Shown here: positions 1 through 5,321 of the stretch, piece by piece
How the letters are laid out: every line of letters starts with the position of its first letter
How positions within the stretch are numbered: the stretch's first letter is position 1
From: Lachnospiraceae bacterium
GTDB lineage: Bacteria > Bacillota_A > Clostridia > Lachnospirales > Lachnospiraceae
DNA: 6,157 nucleotides
Reading direction: 5' to 3'
Assembly (NCBI GenBank): GCA_009774465.1
Contig: VSNT01000333.1
Coordinates: forward strand, 1-6,157
Notes under the pieces: model-generated
What the model was told of the DNA's origin: nothing
Databases searched by the model: none
The model's input: only the letters and a program-made list of their open reading frames with translations
Translations under genes and position numbers: made by a program

Positions 1-3
1 TAT
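1..3 (+). CDS. Last codon of exon 1 of the interrupted helicase gene (partial, runs off left edge)
   Basis: Only three bases (TAT, Tyr) precede the GTGCG 5' end of the intron. Joined to ACC ATG ATG CGC TAC at 2531 they give Y-T-M-M-R-Y, which matches my recollection of the conserved stretch after the SGTP..N motif in conjugative-element SNF2-type helicases. The splice would be phase 0, between two codons. The rest of exon 1, including the ATP-binding motifs, is outside the window, so the assignment rests on the junction and exon 2. Confidence 0.7.
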
Positions 4-600
4 GTGCGCCCATAAGGGCATATATCAAATGCCGCCTTGAGCAAGCGGCGGGAAGAAAGGTATCAAAGAAAGGCAGGTGAAAAAATACCCCGTCATCCCA
101 CACCTTATCCGGAAGGGGAAACCCAAGGGGGAGTGCAGCATGGTGTCGCTGTAATCGCAGCGGATATAGCGCAGATAATAAGTTTCTAAAACTGCTTTAT
201 ATAGGGATGAAAATTCGCGTATGAGGATGAAAGCTAAACTGCTTGATTGACAGCCAGAGCTGGGAAATATCTACGTCTACGTGTGAAAGGAACTGAAACA
301 CACGACATCCTGGCACCTGCCATGTATATAGGGGCAGGTGTGCGATATTCAGGATGCAGCACCTCCAGATAGAGGGAAATGGCGAACGTCACATGGGAAA
401 ACCCCTTTACCGACAACGCGAAACGCTCATTTGATATATGCTACTGGGGATTGCCTAACCCCGCAGCCAGCGGGCAGGGCAACACAGCTTCCATAGTAGT
501 CTGAGAACCCTGAATCAACAGGGATAGCCGTAAAAACGGAAGCGGGAAAGCCGCTCACATGGCGAAGGGAAGCAGTCTGTTTCTTCAATACAAAAATGAA
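4..600 (+). ncRNA. Group II intron ribozyme domains I-III (5' RNA scaffold)
   Basis: These roughly 600 bases contain no supportable gene and form the catalytic RNA scaffold. Visible landmarks are the 5' end GTGCG, a GCCGC/GCGGC stem near 31-49, an exon-binding hairpin at 314-340, and a conserved-looking block from about 490 to 590. That block contains ATAGTAGTCTGAG, GCGGGAAAGCCGC and CACATGGCGAAGGG, which resemble the domain II/III region of LtrB-like introns. The border to domain IV, near 590-600, is approximate because I did not fold the full RNA. Confidence 0.85.
314..340 (+). other. Candidate EBS1/delta hairpin of intron domain I
   Basis: CACCTGCC (314-321) pairs perfectly with GGCAGGTG (333-340), leaving an 11-nt loop, ATGTATATAGG. 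In IIA introns EBS1 lies in such a loop, and the base just 5' of it (delta) pairs with the first base of exon 2. Exon 2 starts with A, so delta should be T. Exon 1 ends with TAT, so EBS1 should begin with ATA. T325 followed by ATATAG (326-331) meets both conditions, as does T327 followed by ATAGG. Only three bases of exon 1 are visible, so the full pairing cannot be confirmed here. Confidence 0.55.
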
Positions 601-620
601 AGGATGGTGTGTGAGACACT

Positions 621-2447
621 ATGCGAAATCCCACTGATGTATTGAATAGTTTAAGCGATAAATCGAAAAATCCCAAGTACAAGTTTGAACGGCTATACCG
701 CAACTTGTACAACCCGGAGTTTTATTTGCTGGCCTACAAAAATATCTACGCAAATGACGGCAGCATGACGCCGGGGGTAGATGGCGTAACCACCGATGGT
801 ATGAGCCTGGAACGCATTGACAAAGTTATCGCGTCATTAAAGGACCACTCGTACCGCCCGAAACCTGCCCGCCGCACCTATATCGCCAAGAAGAACAATC
901 CGGCGAAAACGCGGCCGCTTGGCATTCCATCCGGGGATGACAAGCTCGTGCAGGAAGTAGTCCGAATGATTTTGGAAAGCATCTATGAACCGACCTTTTC
1001 CGATGTGTCTCACGGATTCCGCCCCGGAAAAAGCTGCCACACCGCGCTGGTCAAAATTCAGAGCACATTCACTGGCGCAAAGTGGTTCGTGGAGGGCGAT
1101 ATTCAGGCGTGTTTCGACAGCTTTGACCACCATGTACTGATTGAAATTCTCCGCAGGCGAATCAAGGATGAAGCGTTTATCGGCCTGATGTGGAAATTTT
1201 TGAAAGCCGGATATATGGAACAGTGGAAATACCACAAAACCTACACGGGCACTCCGCAGGGGTCAGGCATCAGTCCCATTCTTGCCAACATCTATCTGAA
1301 CGAGTTGGACAAGTATATGGAGGAATATAAGCAAAAATTCAGCCAACCGACACGCACTGTGAATCCAGCCCATCGTAATATGGCAAGCAGAATTTTCCAT
1401 TACAAGGCCAAAAACGATAAAGTCTGGAACACATTGAGTGCAGAGGAACAGAAGAAACGTGCGCGGATTCTCCGGCAAATGCGGGCAGAACAGCGAAATC
1501 TCCCAACGCATCCGCTTCGGGAAACCAGCTACAAGTCCCTGCAATATGTCCGCTATGCCGATGACTTCCTGATTGGAGTTGTTGGCAGTCGAGAGGACGC
1601 GGAACGGCTCAAGCAAGACCTGGCAGTATTTCTCAAGGAAAAGCTGGGCCTTACGTTGTCGGCGGAGAAGACCAAAATCACCAATACAGCCCAGTGCGCA
1701 AGATTCCTGAATTATGACATCTATGTTTCCAGAAGTCAGGATATCAAGCGGCTGAAAAACGGAAAGCGGCAGCGCGTGTACTATGGCGTTGTCCAACTCC
1801 GTATGCCCCACGAGAAATGGGCGGCAAAGCTGCTGGAACTGGGTGCAATCCGAATCAGTAAGGATAAATCGGGTAAAGAACGTTGGAAAGCCATGCCAAG
1901 AGGGAAACTCATGAACAGGACGGATATTGAAATTCTCAGCCGCTATAACTCGGAAGTGCGCGGCTATTACAACTACTACTCGTTAGCCGGAAATGTGTCC
2001 ACCTTGAATCATTTTTCAAGCCTGATGAAGTACAGTATGCTGAAAACCTTTGGTTCCAAGTACCGCTGTCAAGTCAGGAAAATTAAAGAGAGGTATGTCA
2101 AAGACGGCGAATTTACAGTGCCGTACACAACCAAGGCAGGCCCCAAAGAAGCGATTTATTATCATGACGGCTTCCGCAAACAGGATAAGCCGCAGTTGGG
2201 GCAGGTGGATATTCTGGACATCTACAAAAAGTACAGCAAGCCTAACAGTCTTGCCACCCGCTTGCGCTCTAAACAGTGCGAATTGTGCGGTGCGCAGTGC
2301 GGCGGCTTGGTCATGCACCAGGTCAGGCGGCTAAAAGACCTTACAGGGCAATACGAGTGGGAAATCCTTATGCGCAAACGGCACCGCAAGACCCTGGCTG
2401 TTTGCCCGTCCTGCTATGCAGAAATTCACAATTCGATGAAGTCGTAA
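621..2447 (+). CDS. ltrA: Group II intron-encoded reverse transcriptase/maturase with HNH endonuclease domain (LtrA-like)
   Basis: The 608-residue protein binds its own intron RNA, helps it splice, and reverse-transcribes it during retrohoming; LtrA has 599 residues. The reverse transcriptase domain spans about 25-365. It includes RPLGIPSGDDKLVQE (98-112), the catalytic strand EGDIQACFDSF with D160, TPQGSGISPILAN (211-223) and YADD (312-315) with catalytic D314/D315. The maturase (X) domain follows at about 370-480, with RGYYNYY near 447-453. A C-terminal zinc/HNH-type endonuclease domain begins at C553-x-x-C556 and includes H566, C595-x-x-C598 and H603. Two positions usually His in this domain are Gln567 and Tyr599, so DNA cleavage may be impaired. 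ATG 621 opens the conserved MRNP-type N terminus; a GAAAGGA stretch lies at 598-604, a rather long spacing. The stop falls 17 nt before domain V, as expected for a domain IV ORF. No frameshift or internal stop is seen. Confidence 0.96.
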   Translation: MRNPTDVLNSLSDKSKNPKYKFERLYRNLYNPEFYLLAYKNIYANDGSMTPGVDGVTTDGMSLERIDKVIASLKDHSYRPKPARRTYIAKKNNPAKTRPLGIPSGDDKLVQEVVRMILESIYEPTFSDVSHGFRPGKSCHTALVKIQSTFTGAKWFVEGDIQACFDSFDHHVLIEILRRRIKDEAFIGLMWKFLKAGYMEQWKYHKTYTGTPQGSGISPILANIYLNELDKYMEEYKQKFSQPTRTVNPAHRNMASRIFHYKAKNDKVWNTLSAEEQKKRARILRQMRAEQRNLPTHPLRETSYKSLQYVRYADDFLIGVVGSREDAERLKQDLAVFLKEKLGLTLSAEKTKITNTAQCARFLNYDIYVSRSQDIKRLKNGKRQRVYYGVVQLRMPHEKWAAKLLELGAIRISKDKSGKERWKAMPRGKLMNRTDIEILSRYNSEVRGYYNYYSLAGNVSTLNHFSSLMKYSMLKTFGSKYRCQVRKIKERYVKDGEFTVPYTTKAGPKEAIYYHDGFRKQDKPQLGQVDILDIYKKYSKPNSLATRLRSKQCELCGAQCGGLVMHQVRRLKDLTGQYEWEILMRKRHRKTLAVCPSCYAEIHNSMKS

Positions 2448-2464
2448 AACGATAACAGTACGGA

Positions 2465-2498
2465 GAGCCGTGTGCATCGAGAGGTGCCCGCACGGTTC
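2465..2498 (+). ncRNA. Group II intron domain V (catalytic hairpin)
   Basis: This is a 34-nt hairpin of canonical architecture. A 10-bp basal helix (GAGCCGTGTG 2465-2474 with CGCACGGTTC 2489-2498, including G·U pairs) is followed by a two-base bulge CC (2487-2488). A 4-bp upper helix (CATC/GGTG) is capped by the GNRA tetraloop GAGA (2479-2482). The catalytic triad AGC is at 2466-2468. Everything matches domain V of LtrB-like introns, so the ribozyme core is probably functional. Confidence 0.95.
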
Positions 2499-2500
2499 GG

Positions 2501-2530
2501 GAGGGAGTGCCCACGTGGTGCTTACCTCAT
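2501..2530 (+). ncRNA. Group II intron domain VI with branch-point A and 3' splice site
   Basis: GAGG (2501-2504) pairs with CCTC (2525-2528), G2505 wobbles with T2523, and AGTGCC (2506-2511) pairs with GGTGCT (2517-2522) around the loop CACGT. A2524 is left unpaired on the 3' strand, six bases before the intron's last base. This is the expected location of the branch-point adenosine that attacks the 5' splice site. The intron then ends with AT, and exon 2 starts at 2531. Confidence 0.9.
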
Positions 2531-4366
2531 ACCATGATGCGCTACCTCCAATTTGACACGCTGGAACGGAACGGCCACCGTCACTTTGATTCCTGGGCGG
2601 CGGACTTTGGTGAGAAGGTGACGGCTATGGAGCTGAAACCGGAGGGAACCGGATTCCGGTCCAAGACCCGGTTCGCCAAATTCTACAATCTCCCGGAGCT
2701 TATCAGCATTTGGAAGGAGGCTGCTGATATTCAGACGGCGGATATGTTGAAACTGCCAACCCCGGAGGCTGTCCCCATCACTGTCACCACCGAACCCAGC
2801 AAGTTTCAGCAGGAGATGGTGGCGGAGCTGGCTGACCGGGCGGACGCTGTGCGTAACAGGCTGGTGGACCCGTCCGTGGACAATATGCTGCGGATCACGT
2901 CTGACGGGCGCAAGCTGGCTCTGGATCAGCGTTTACAGAACCCCCTCTTGCCGGATGACCCAGACAGCAAGGTCAACGCCTGCGTCAAGAATGTTCTCAC
3001 CGAGTGGCGGAACAGCATGGACATTCGGGGGACCCAATTAGTGTTCTGCGACCTGTCCACGCCCAAGGGAGACGGCAAATTTAACGTCTATGACGATATA
3101 AAAGCGAAGCTGATCGCCCAGGGCATCCCCCAGGAGGAAATCGCCTTTATCCACGATGCCAACACCGAAGCGCAAAAGGCGGAGCTGTTCGCCAAGGTGC
3201 GCCGGGGGCAGGTGCGCGTCCTCATCGGCAGTACGCAGAAGATGGGCGCTGGCACTAACGTCCAGGACCGGATCGTGGCCTCCCATGACCTTGACTGCCC
3301 ATGGCGTCCGGCTGATTTGGAGCAGCGGGCGGGCCGTTCTCTGCGCCAGGGCAACATGAATAAGACGGTTAAAATGTTCAAGTACGTTACCAAAGGAACC
3401 TTTGACGCATACAACTGGGGTCTGGTGGAAAGTAAACAGAAATTTATCGGGCAGGTCATGACCGGGAAATCCCCTGCCCGGTCCATTGAGGACGTGGACG
3501 CTACCGCCCTCTCCTACGCCGAGGTCAAGGCCCTGGCTACCGGGGATGACCGTATCCGGGAGAAAATGGAGCTGGATGTGCAGGTGGCAAAGCTGAAAAT
3601 GCTCAAAGCCAACCATACATCCCAGCAGTATGAAATGCAGGATAAGGCGCTGAAATATTATCCGAATAAAATTGCGGAGACAAAGCTGTTTATTGAGGCG
3701 CTGGGGAAAGATTTACCCATTGTGCAGGCCCATCCGGTCAAGGACGATGCGTTTACCATGACCGTCATGGGACAGACCTTCACGGAGCGGAAGGACGCGG
3801 GCGAGGCCATTATCAAAGCGTGTATGCTCATGAGCGACCCGGAAAAGCCGCTGGATTTGGGCGAATACCGGGGCTTTCCTATGCAGCTTCATTGTGATGG
3901 GTCCAAGTTCAAAATCACCATGAAACAGAATTTGACTTATACTGCGGAGCTGGCCGATGACCCGGTGGGCAATGTCACCCGTATCAACAACGTCCTGGAA
4001 GGTATGGCCGAAAAAATCAAAGCGCATGAGGCCCGTCTGGTGACGTTGGAAAAGGAGCTGGCTAACGCCCAGGAGGAATCGGAGCGGCCCTTCCCCAAGG
4101 AGGATGAATTACAGCAGAAATCGGCTCGTCTGATCCAGCTTAACCGGGAATTGGAGAAAGCTGACCACAAGTCGGAGGAACAATCTCAGGACGGCGATGA
4201 TGAACCGGATTTAGATGGTGACAGCGCCCCCGCGCCGGTGCCGCCTGCGCTTTCCGTTGTGGGCGGTGATAAACCGTCCATCCGGGCGGCGCTGCGCTCC
4301 TACGTTCCACCCGCGCCGGTGGCTGCTGGCGCGGAAAGAGGCCAGCGGAGGGAGGCGGCGCTGTGA
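2531..4366 (+). CDS. Exon 2 (C-terminal 611 codons) of a SNF2/SF2-type helicase of a conjugative element, interrupted by the group II intron
   Basis: This is the 3' exon of a large helicase gene, probably a helicase/DNA-methylase fusion typical of Firmicute conjugative elements and acting on element DNA in the cytoplasm. The N-terminal parts are outside the window. Counting from Thr at 2531, helicase C-terminal motif V is GSTQKMGAGTNVQ (about 233-245). Motif VI is PWRPADLEQRAGRSLRQG (257-274), with the arginines expected to contact ATP. A heptad-rich coiled-coil stretch lies at about 485-545. It is followed by an acidic, then Pro/Ala-rich, probably disordered tail to residue 611. The frame stays open through the last intron codons from GTG 2507, but those residues would not occur in the spliced protein. 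ATG 2534 and 2537 could in principle start a fragment, but no Shine-Dalgarno sequence precedes them. The stop TGA (4364-4366) overlaps the next gene's GTG. The presence of methylase domains is inferred from the family, not seen. Confidence 0.88.
   Translation, partial: TMMRYLQFDTLERNGHRHFDSWAADFGEKVTAMELKPEGTGFRSKTRFAKFYNLPELISIWKEAADIQTADMLKLPTPEAVPITVTTEPSKFQQEMVAELADRADAVRNRLVDPSVDNMLRITSDGRKLALDQRLQNPLLPDDPDSKVNACVKNVLTEWRNSMDIRGTQLVFCDLSTPKGDGKFNVYDDIKAKLIAQGIPQEEIAFIHDANTEAQKAELFAKVRRGQVRVLIGSTQKMGAGTNVQDRIVASHDLDCPWRPADLEQRAGRSLRQGNMNKTVKMFKYVTKGTFDAYNWGLVESKQKFIGQVMTGKSPARSIEDVDATALSYAEVKALATGDDRIREKMELDVQVAKLKMLKANHTSQQYEMQDKALKYYPNKIAETKLFIEALGKDLPIVQAHPVKDDAFTMTVMGQTFTERKDAGEAIIKACMLMSDPEKPLDLGEYRGFPMQLHCDGSKFKITMKQNLTYTAELADDPVGNVTRINNVLEGMAEKIKAHEARLVTLEKELANAQEESERPFPKEDELQQKSARLIQLNRELEKADHKSEEQSQDGDDEPDLDGDSAPAPVPPALSVVGGDKPSIRAALRSYVPPAPVAAGAERGQRREAAL
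4347..4355 (+). promoter_or_regulatory. Ribosome binding site for the mobC-like gene
   Basis: GGAGGGAGG lies 7 bases before GTG 4363, inside the last codons of the helicase gene. The strong match and spacing decide the GTG start, which overlaps the helicase stop as GTGA and suggests translational coupling. Confidence 0.8.
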
Positions 4367-4701
4367 GAAAGAACGAGGGCCGGACCATCGGCCTTTACAC
4401 CAAGGTGTCCCCGGAGGAAAAGGAGGTGATCGACCAGAAAATGGCCCTGCTGGGGACGATGAATCTGCGGGCGTACCTGCGGAAAATGGCGGTGGATGGA
4501 TATGTGGTCCAGTTGGATATGTCCAGCGTGGTGGAGTTGGTGAAGCTCCTGCGCTCCATTTCCAGCAATGTGAACCAGATCGCCCGCCGCTGCAACAGCA
4601 CCCGAAATCTCTACGCCCAGGACGTGGAAGATTTGCGTCAGGGCTATACGGAGGTCTGGCAGGGCATCAACGACCTGCTGAAGAAATTTGAATCGCTGTG
4701 A
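4363..4701 (+). CDS. mobC: MobC-like mobilization / relaxosome accessory protein
   Basis: The 112-residue protein resembles the MobC family of small relaxosome proteins. These bind near oriT and help the relaxase open the DNA for nicking. Residues about 8-45 (RTIGLYTKVSPEEKEVID through the NLRAYLRKMAVDGY segment) look like a ribbon-helix-helix-type DNA-binding fold. The SISSNVNQIARRCN segment (about 66-79) is the characteristic MobC motif, followed by a helical C terminus. The start is GTG, overlapping the helicase stop and preceded by GGAGGGAGG. The gene is therefore most likely cotranscribed and translationally coupled with the helicase. It is followed eight bases later by an intrinsic terminator. 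The relaxase that usually accompanies MobC is not in the window and may lie further downstream. Assignment rests on recalled motif similarity. Confidence 0.8.
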   Translation: MRKNEGRTIGLYTKVSPEEKEVIDQKMALLGTMNLRAYLRKMAVDGYVVQLDMSSVVELVKLLRSISSNVNQIARRCNSTRNLYAQDVEDLRQGYTEVWQGINDLLKKFESL

Positions 4702-4708
4702 CTGCGAG

Positions 4709-4750
4709 GGCGGCGGGAGCGTGTATTTTGCGCTCTCGCCGCCTATTTTT
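4709..4750 (+). terminator. Intrinsic terminator after mobC
   Basis: GGCGGCGGGAGCG (4709-4721) pairs over 13 positions, with one G·U, with CGCTCTCGCCGCC (4731-4743) around a 9-nt loop. The stem is followed by TATTTTT. It begins eight bases after the mobC stop and should end the helicase-mobC transcript. Confidence 0.9.
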
Positions 4751-4752
4751 AC

Positions 4753-4770
4753 TTGAAAGCCTATTTTCAA
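4753..4770. repeat. Inverted repeat TTGAAA-N6-TTTCAA, possible operator
   Basis: Perfect 6-bp arms (4753-4758 and 4765-4770) flank a 6-bp spacer directly after the terminator. The right arm overlaps the -35 position of the upstream candidate promoter, so a repressor could bind here. The arms are short and AT-rich, so chance occurrence is possible. Confidence 0.35.
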
Positions 4771-4792
4771 AATGCTTATCCTGTGTTATGAT
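4764..4792 (+). promoter_or_regulatory. Candidate upstream promoter (extended -10)
   Basis: TATGAT (4787-4792) is preceded by TGT, an extended -10 TGn element. A weak -35, TTTTCA (4764-4769), lies 17 bases upstream. It would transcribe the small gene at 4882 with a leader of about 80 nt that contains the palindrome at 4829-4856. Confidence 0.4.
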
Positions 4793-4802
4793 AAAAAAGT
4801 TA

Positions 4803-4830
4803 TTTGGAATTGATGTTTTTGGGATATAAT
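4803..4830 (+). promoter_or_regulatory. Candidate promoter with consensus -10 for the gene at 4882
   Basis: TATAAT (4825-4830) is a perfect sigma-A -10 box about 50 bases before the start codon. The -35 is weak: TTTGGA (4803-4808) with a 16-base spacer, or TTGGAA (4804-4809) with 15. It lies in an AT-rich stretch behind a terminator, where a new promoter is needed. Confidence 0.6.
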
Positions 4831-4856
4831 TTTCCTGATTAGATTCAGCGGAAAAT
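4829..4856. repeat. Palindrome / stem-loop between promoter and small gene
   Basis: ATTTTCCTGA (4829-4838) is complementary to TCAG (4845-4848) plus GAAAAT (4851-4856). This gives a 10-bp stem with a two-base bulge (4849-4850) and a 6-base loop, TTAGAT. It overlaps the end of the TATAAT box and the expected transcription start. It could be a repressor operator, a leader RNA hairpin for transcripts from the upstream promoter, or part of a relaxosome site. Nothing distinguishes these from sequence alone. Confidence 0.4.
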
Positions 4857-4881
4857 ATTACATCAAAAAGGAGCAGTTATC

Positions 4882-5217
4882 ATGGATGAGCAAAACACGA
4901 AGCGCACCCGCCGCACCCCCCAGCAGATGGCCGAGGCCGTTGACAGCAAGATTGAAAAGCTGAATCAAGAGCTGGAATCTCTTGCCGCTAAAAGAGACGC
5001 CGCCAATGAGGACTTCGATAAGAAGGAGACGGCTGTTAAGGAGCGGATCGCGGCTTTAGAGCAGAAGAAAAAGGACATTCTCGCTCCCAAACCGCCGCGC
5101 AAGCCCCGTAAGACCAAAAAGCAGAAAATCCAGGATTTGATTAAGAGCGCCAGCAAAGCCGGATTAAAGCCGGAAGAAATCGCCCAGCGGCTTGGCCTGG
5201 ACCAGCCGGAGGATTGA
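4882..5217 (+). CDS. Small basic coiled-coil protein of unknown function
   Basis: I recall similar unnamed proteins in Firmicute conjugative elements but know no function. The 111 residues divide into three parts. A short polar, basic N terminus (KRTRRTPQQM, 7-16) is followed by a charged heptad-type helix at about 18-66, likely a coiled coil. A Lys/Arg/Pro segment follows (APKPPRKPRKTKKQK, 68-82), reminiscent of AT-hook or nucleic-acid-binding linkers. The C terminus (about 83-106, ending GLKPEEIAQRLGL) resembles a small helix-turn-helix-like module. No signal peptide or membrane segment is present. ATG 4882 has AAAGGAG at 4867-4873, 8 bases upstream. The gene is flanked by terminators with its own candidate promoter and looks monocistronic. 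A DNA- or RNA-binding oligomer is a plausible inference only. Confidence 0.85.
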   Translation: MDEQNTKRTRRTPQQMAEAVDSKIEKLNQELESLAAKRDAANEDFDKKETAVKERIAALEQKKKDILAPKPPRKPRKTKKQKIQDLIKSASKAGLKPEEIAQRLGLDQPED

Positions 5218-5268
5218 GTGTTCCGGTAATCGCCGGGTATGACAAAATTGAATACCAGCTTTTAACGT

Positions 5269-5303
5269 GAGGGACGACCCAAGTGTCGTCCCTCTATTTT
5301 TTT
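5269..5303 (+). terminator. Intrinsic terminator between the coiled-coil gene and the TOPRIM gene
   Basis: GAGGGACGAC (5269-5278) and GTCGTCCCTC (5285-5294) form a perfect 10-bp stem around the loop CCAAGT, followed by TATTTTTTT (5295-5303). It is strong by appearance and ends only 18 bases before the next start codon. The rest of the gap, 5218-5268, shows no convincing promoter. Confidence 0.9.
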
Positions 5304-5321
5304 GCAAGAAAGGGTGAATGA

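Larger units (their letters stand above)
4..2530 (+). mobile_element. Full-length group II intron (LtrA / mitochondrial-like, IIA type) with encoded maturase-reverse transcriptase
   Basis: This is a self-splicing ribozyme and retroelement. It starts with GTGCGCCC at base 4 (consensus GUGYG) and ends with the AY dinucleotide AT at 2529-2530. In between lie a structured 5' RNA of about 600 nt, an intact reverse transcriptase/maturase gene, a canonical 34-nt domain V and a domain VI hairpin with bulged A. All parts needed for splicing and mobility appear intact, apart from two unusual residues in the endonuclease domain of the protein. It lies in the same orientation as the gene it interrupts, as splicing requires. 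Removing 4-2530 joins TAT to ACC in frame within the helicase gene. Both boundaries are supported by the intron-end consensus and by the restored host reading frame. The subclass assignment comes from protein similarity recalled from LtrA-like proteins, not from a search. Confidence 0.95.

Noticed and set aside
234..416. Short antisense frame in the first 600 bases
   Set aside because: The region is the structured intron RNA (domain I), and no coding signal is visible.
596..622. ATG at 596 as an upstream start for the intron protein
   Set aside because: It is in a different frame from the RT gene. ATG 621 matches the usual MRNP-type N terminus.
1263..1811. Antisense open frame of 182 codons within the RT gene
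   Set aside because: It is fully inside the well-supported reverse transcriptase gene, with no recognisable domain and no ribosome binding site.
2507..2530. GTG at 2507 as the start of the helicase fragment
   Set aside because: These eight codons lie inside intron domain VI. The GGGAGGG before them is too close for a normal ribosome binding site, and the encoded residues do not belong to the helicase family. The frame is open only because no stop happens to occur.
3038..3616. Antisense open frame of 192 codons opposite the helicase motifs
   Set aside because: It mirrors the GC-rich codon pattern of the helicase gene. The + strand frame carries conserved motifs V and VI, and the antisense product shows none.
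4215..4691. Plus-strand open frame of 158 codons overlapping the helicase end and mobC
   Set aside because: It is an out-of-frame shadow of two better genes. The composition is Arg/Pro/Gly-rich and the mobC frame has family motifs and a strong RBS.
4300..4770. Antisense open frame of 156 codons over mobC and its terminator
   Set aside because: It runs through a clear intrinsic terminator and opposite mobC, with no motif.
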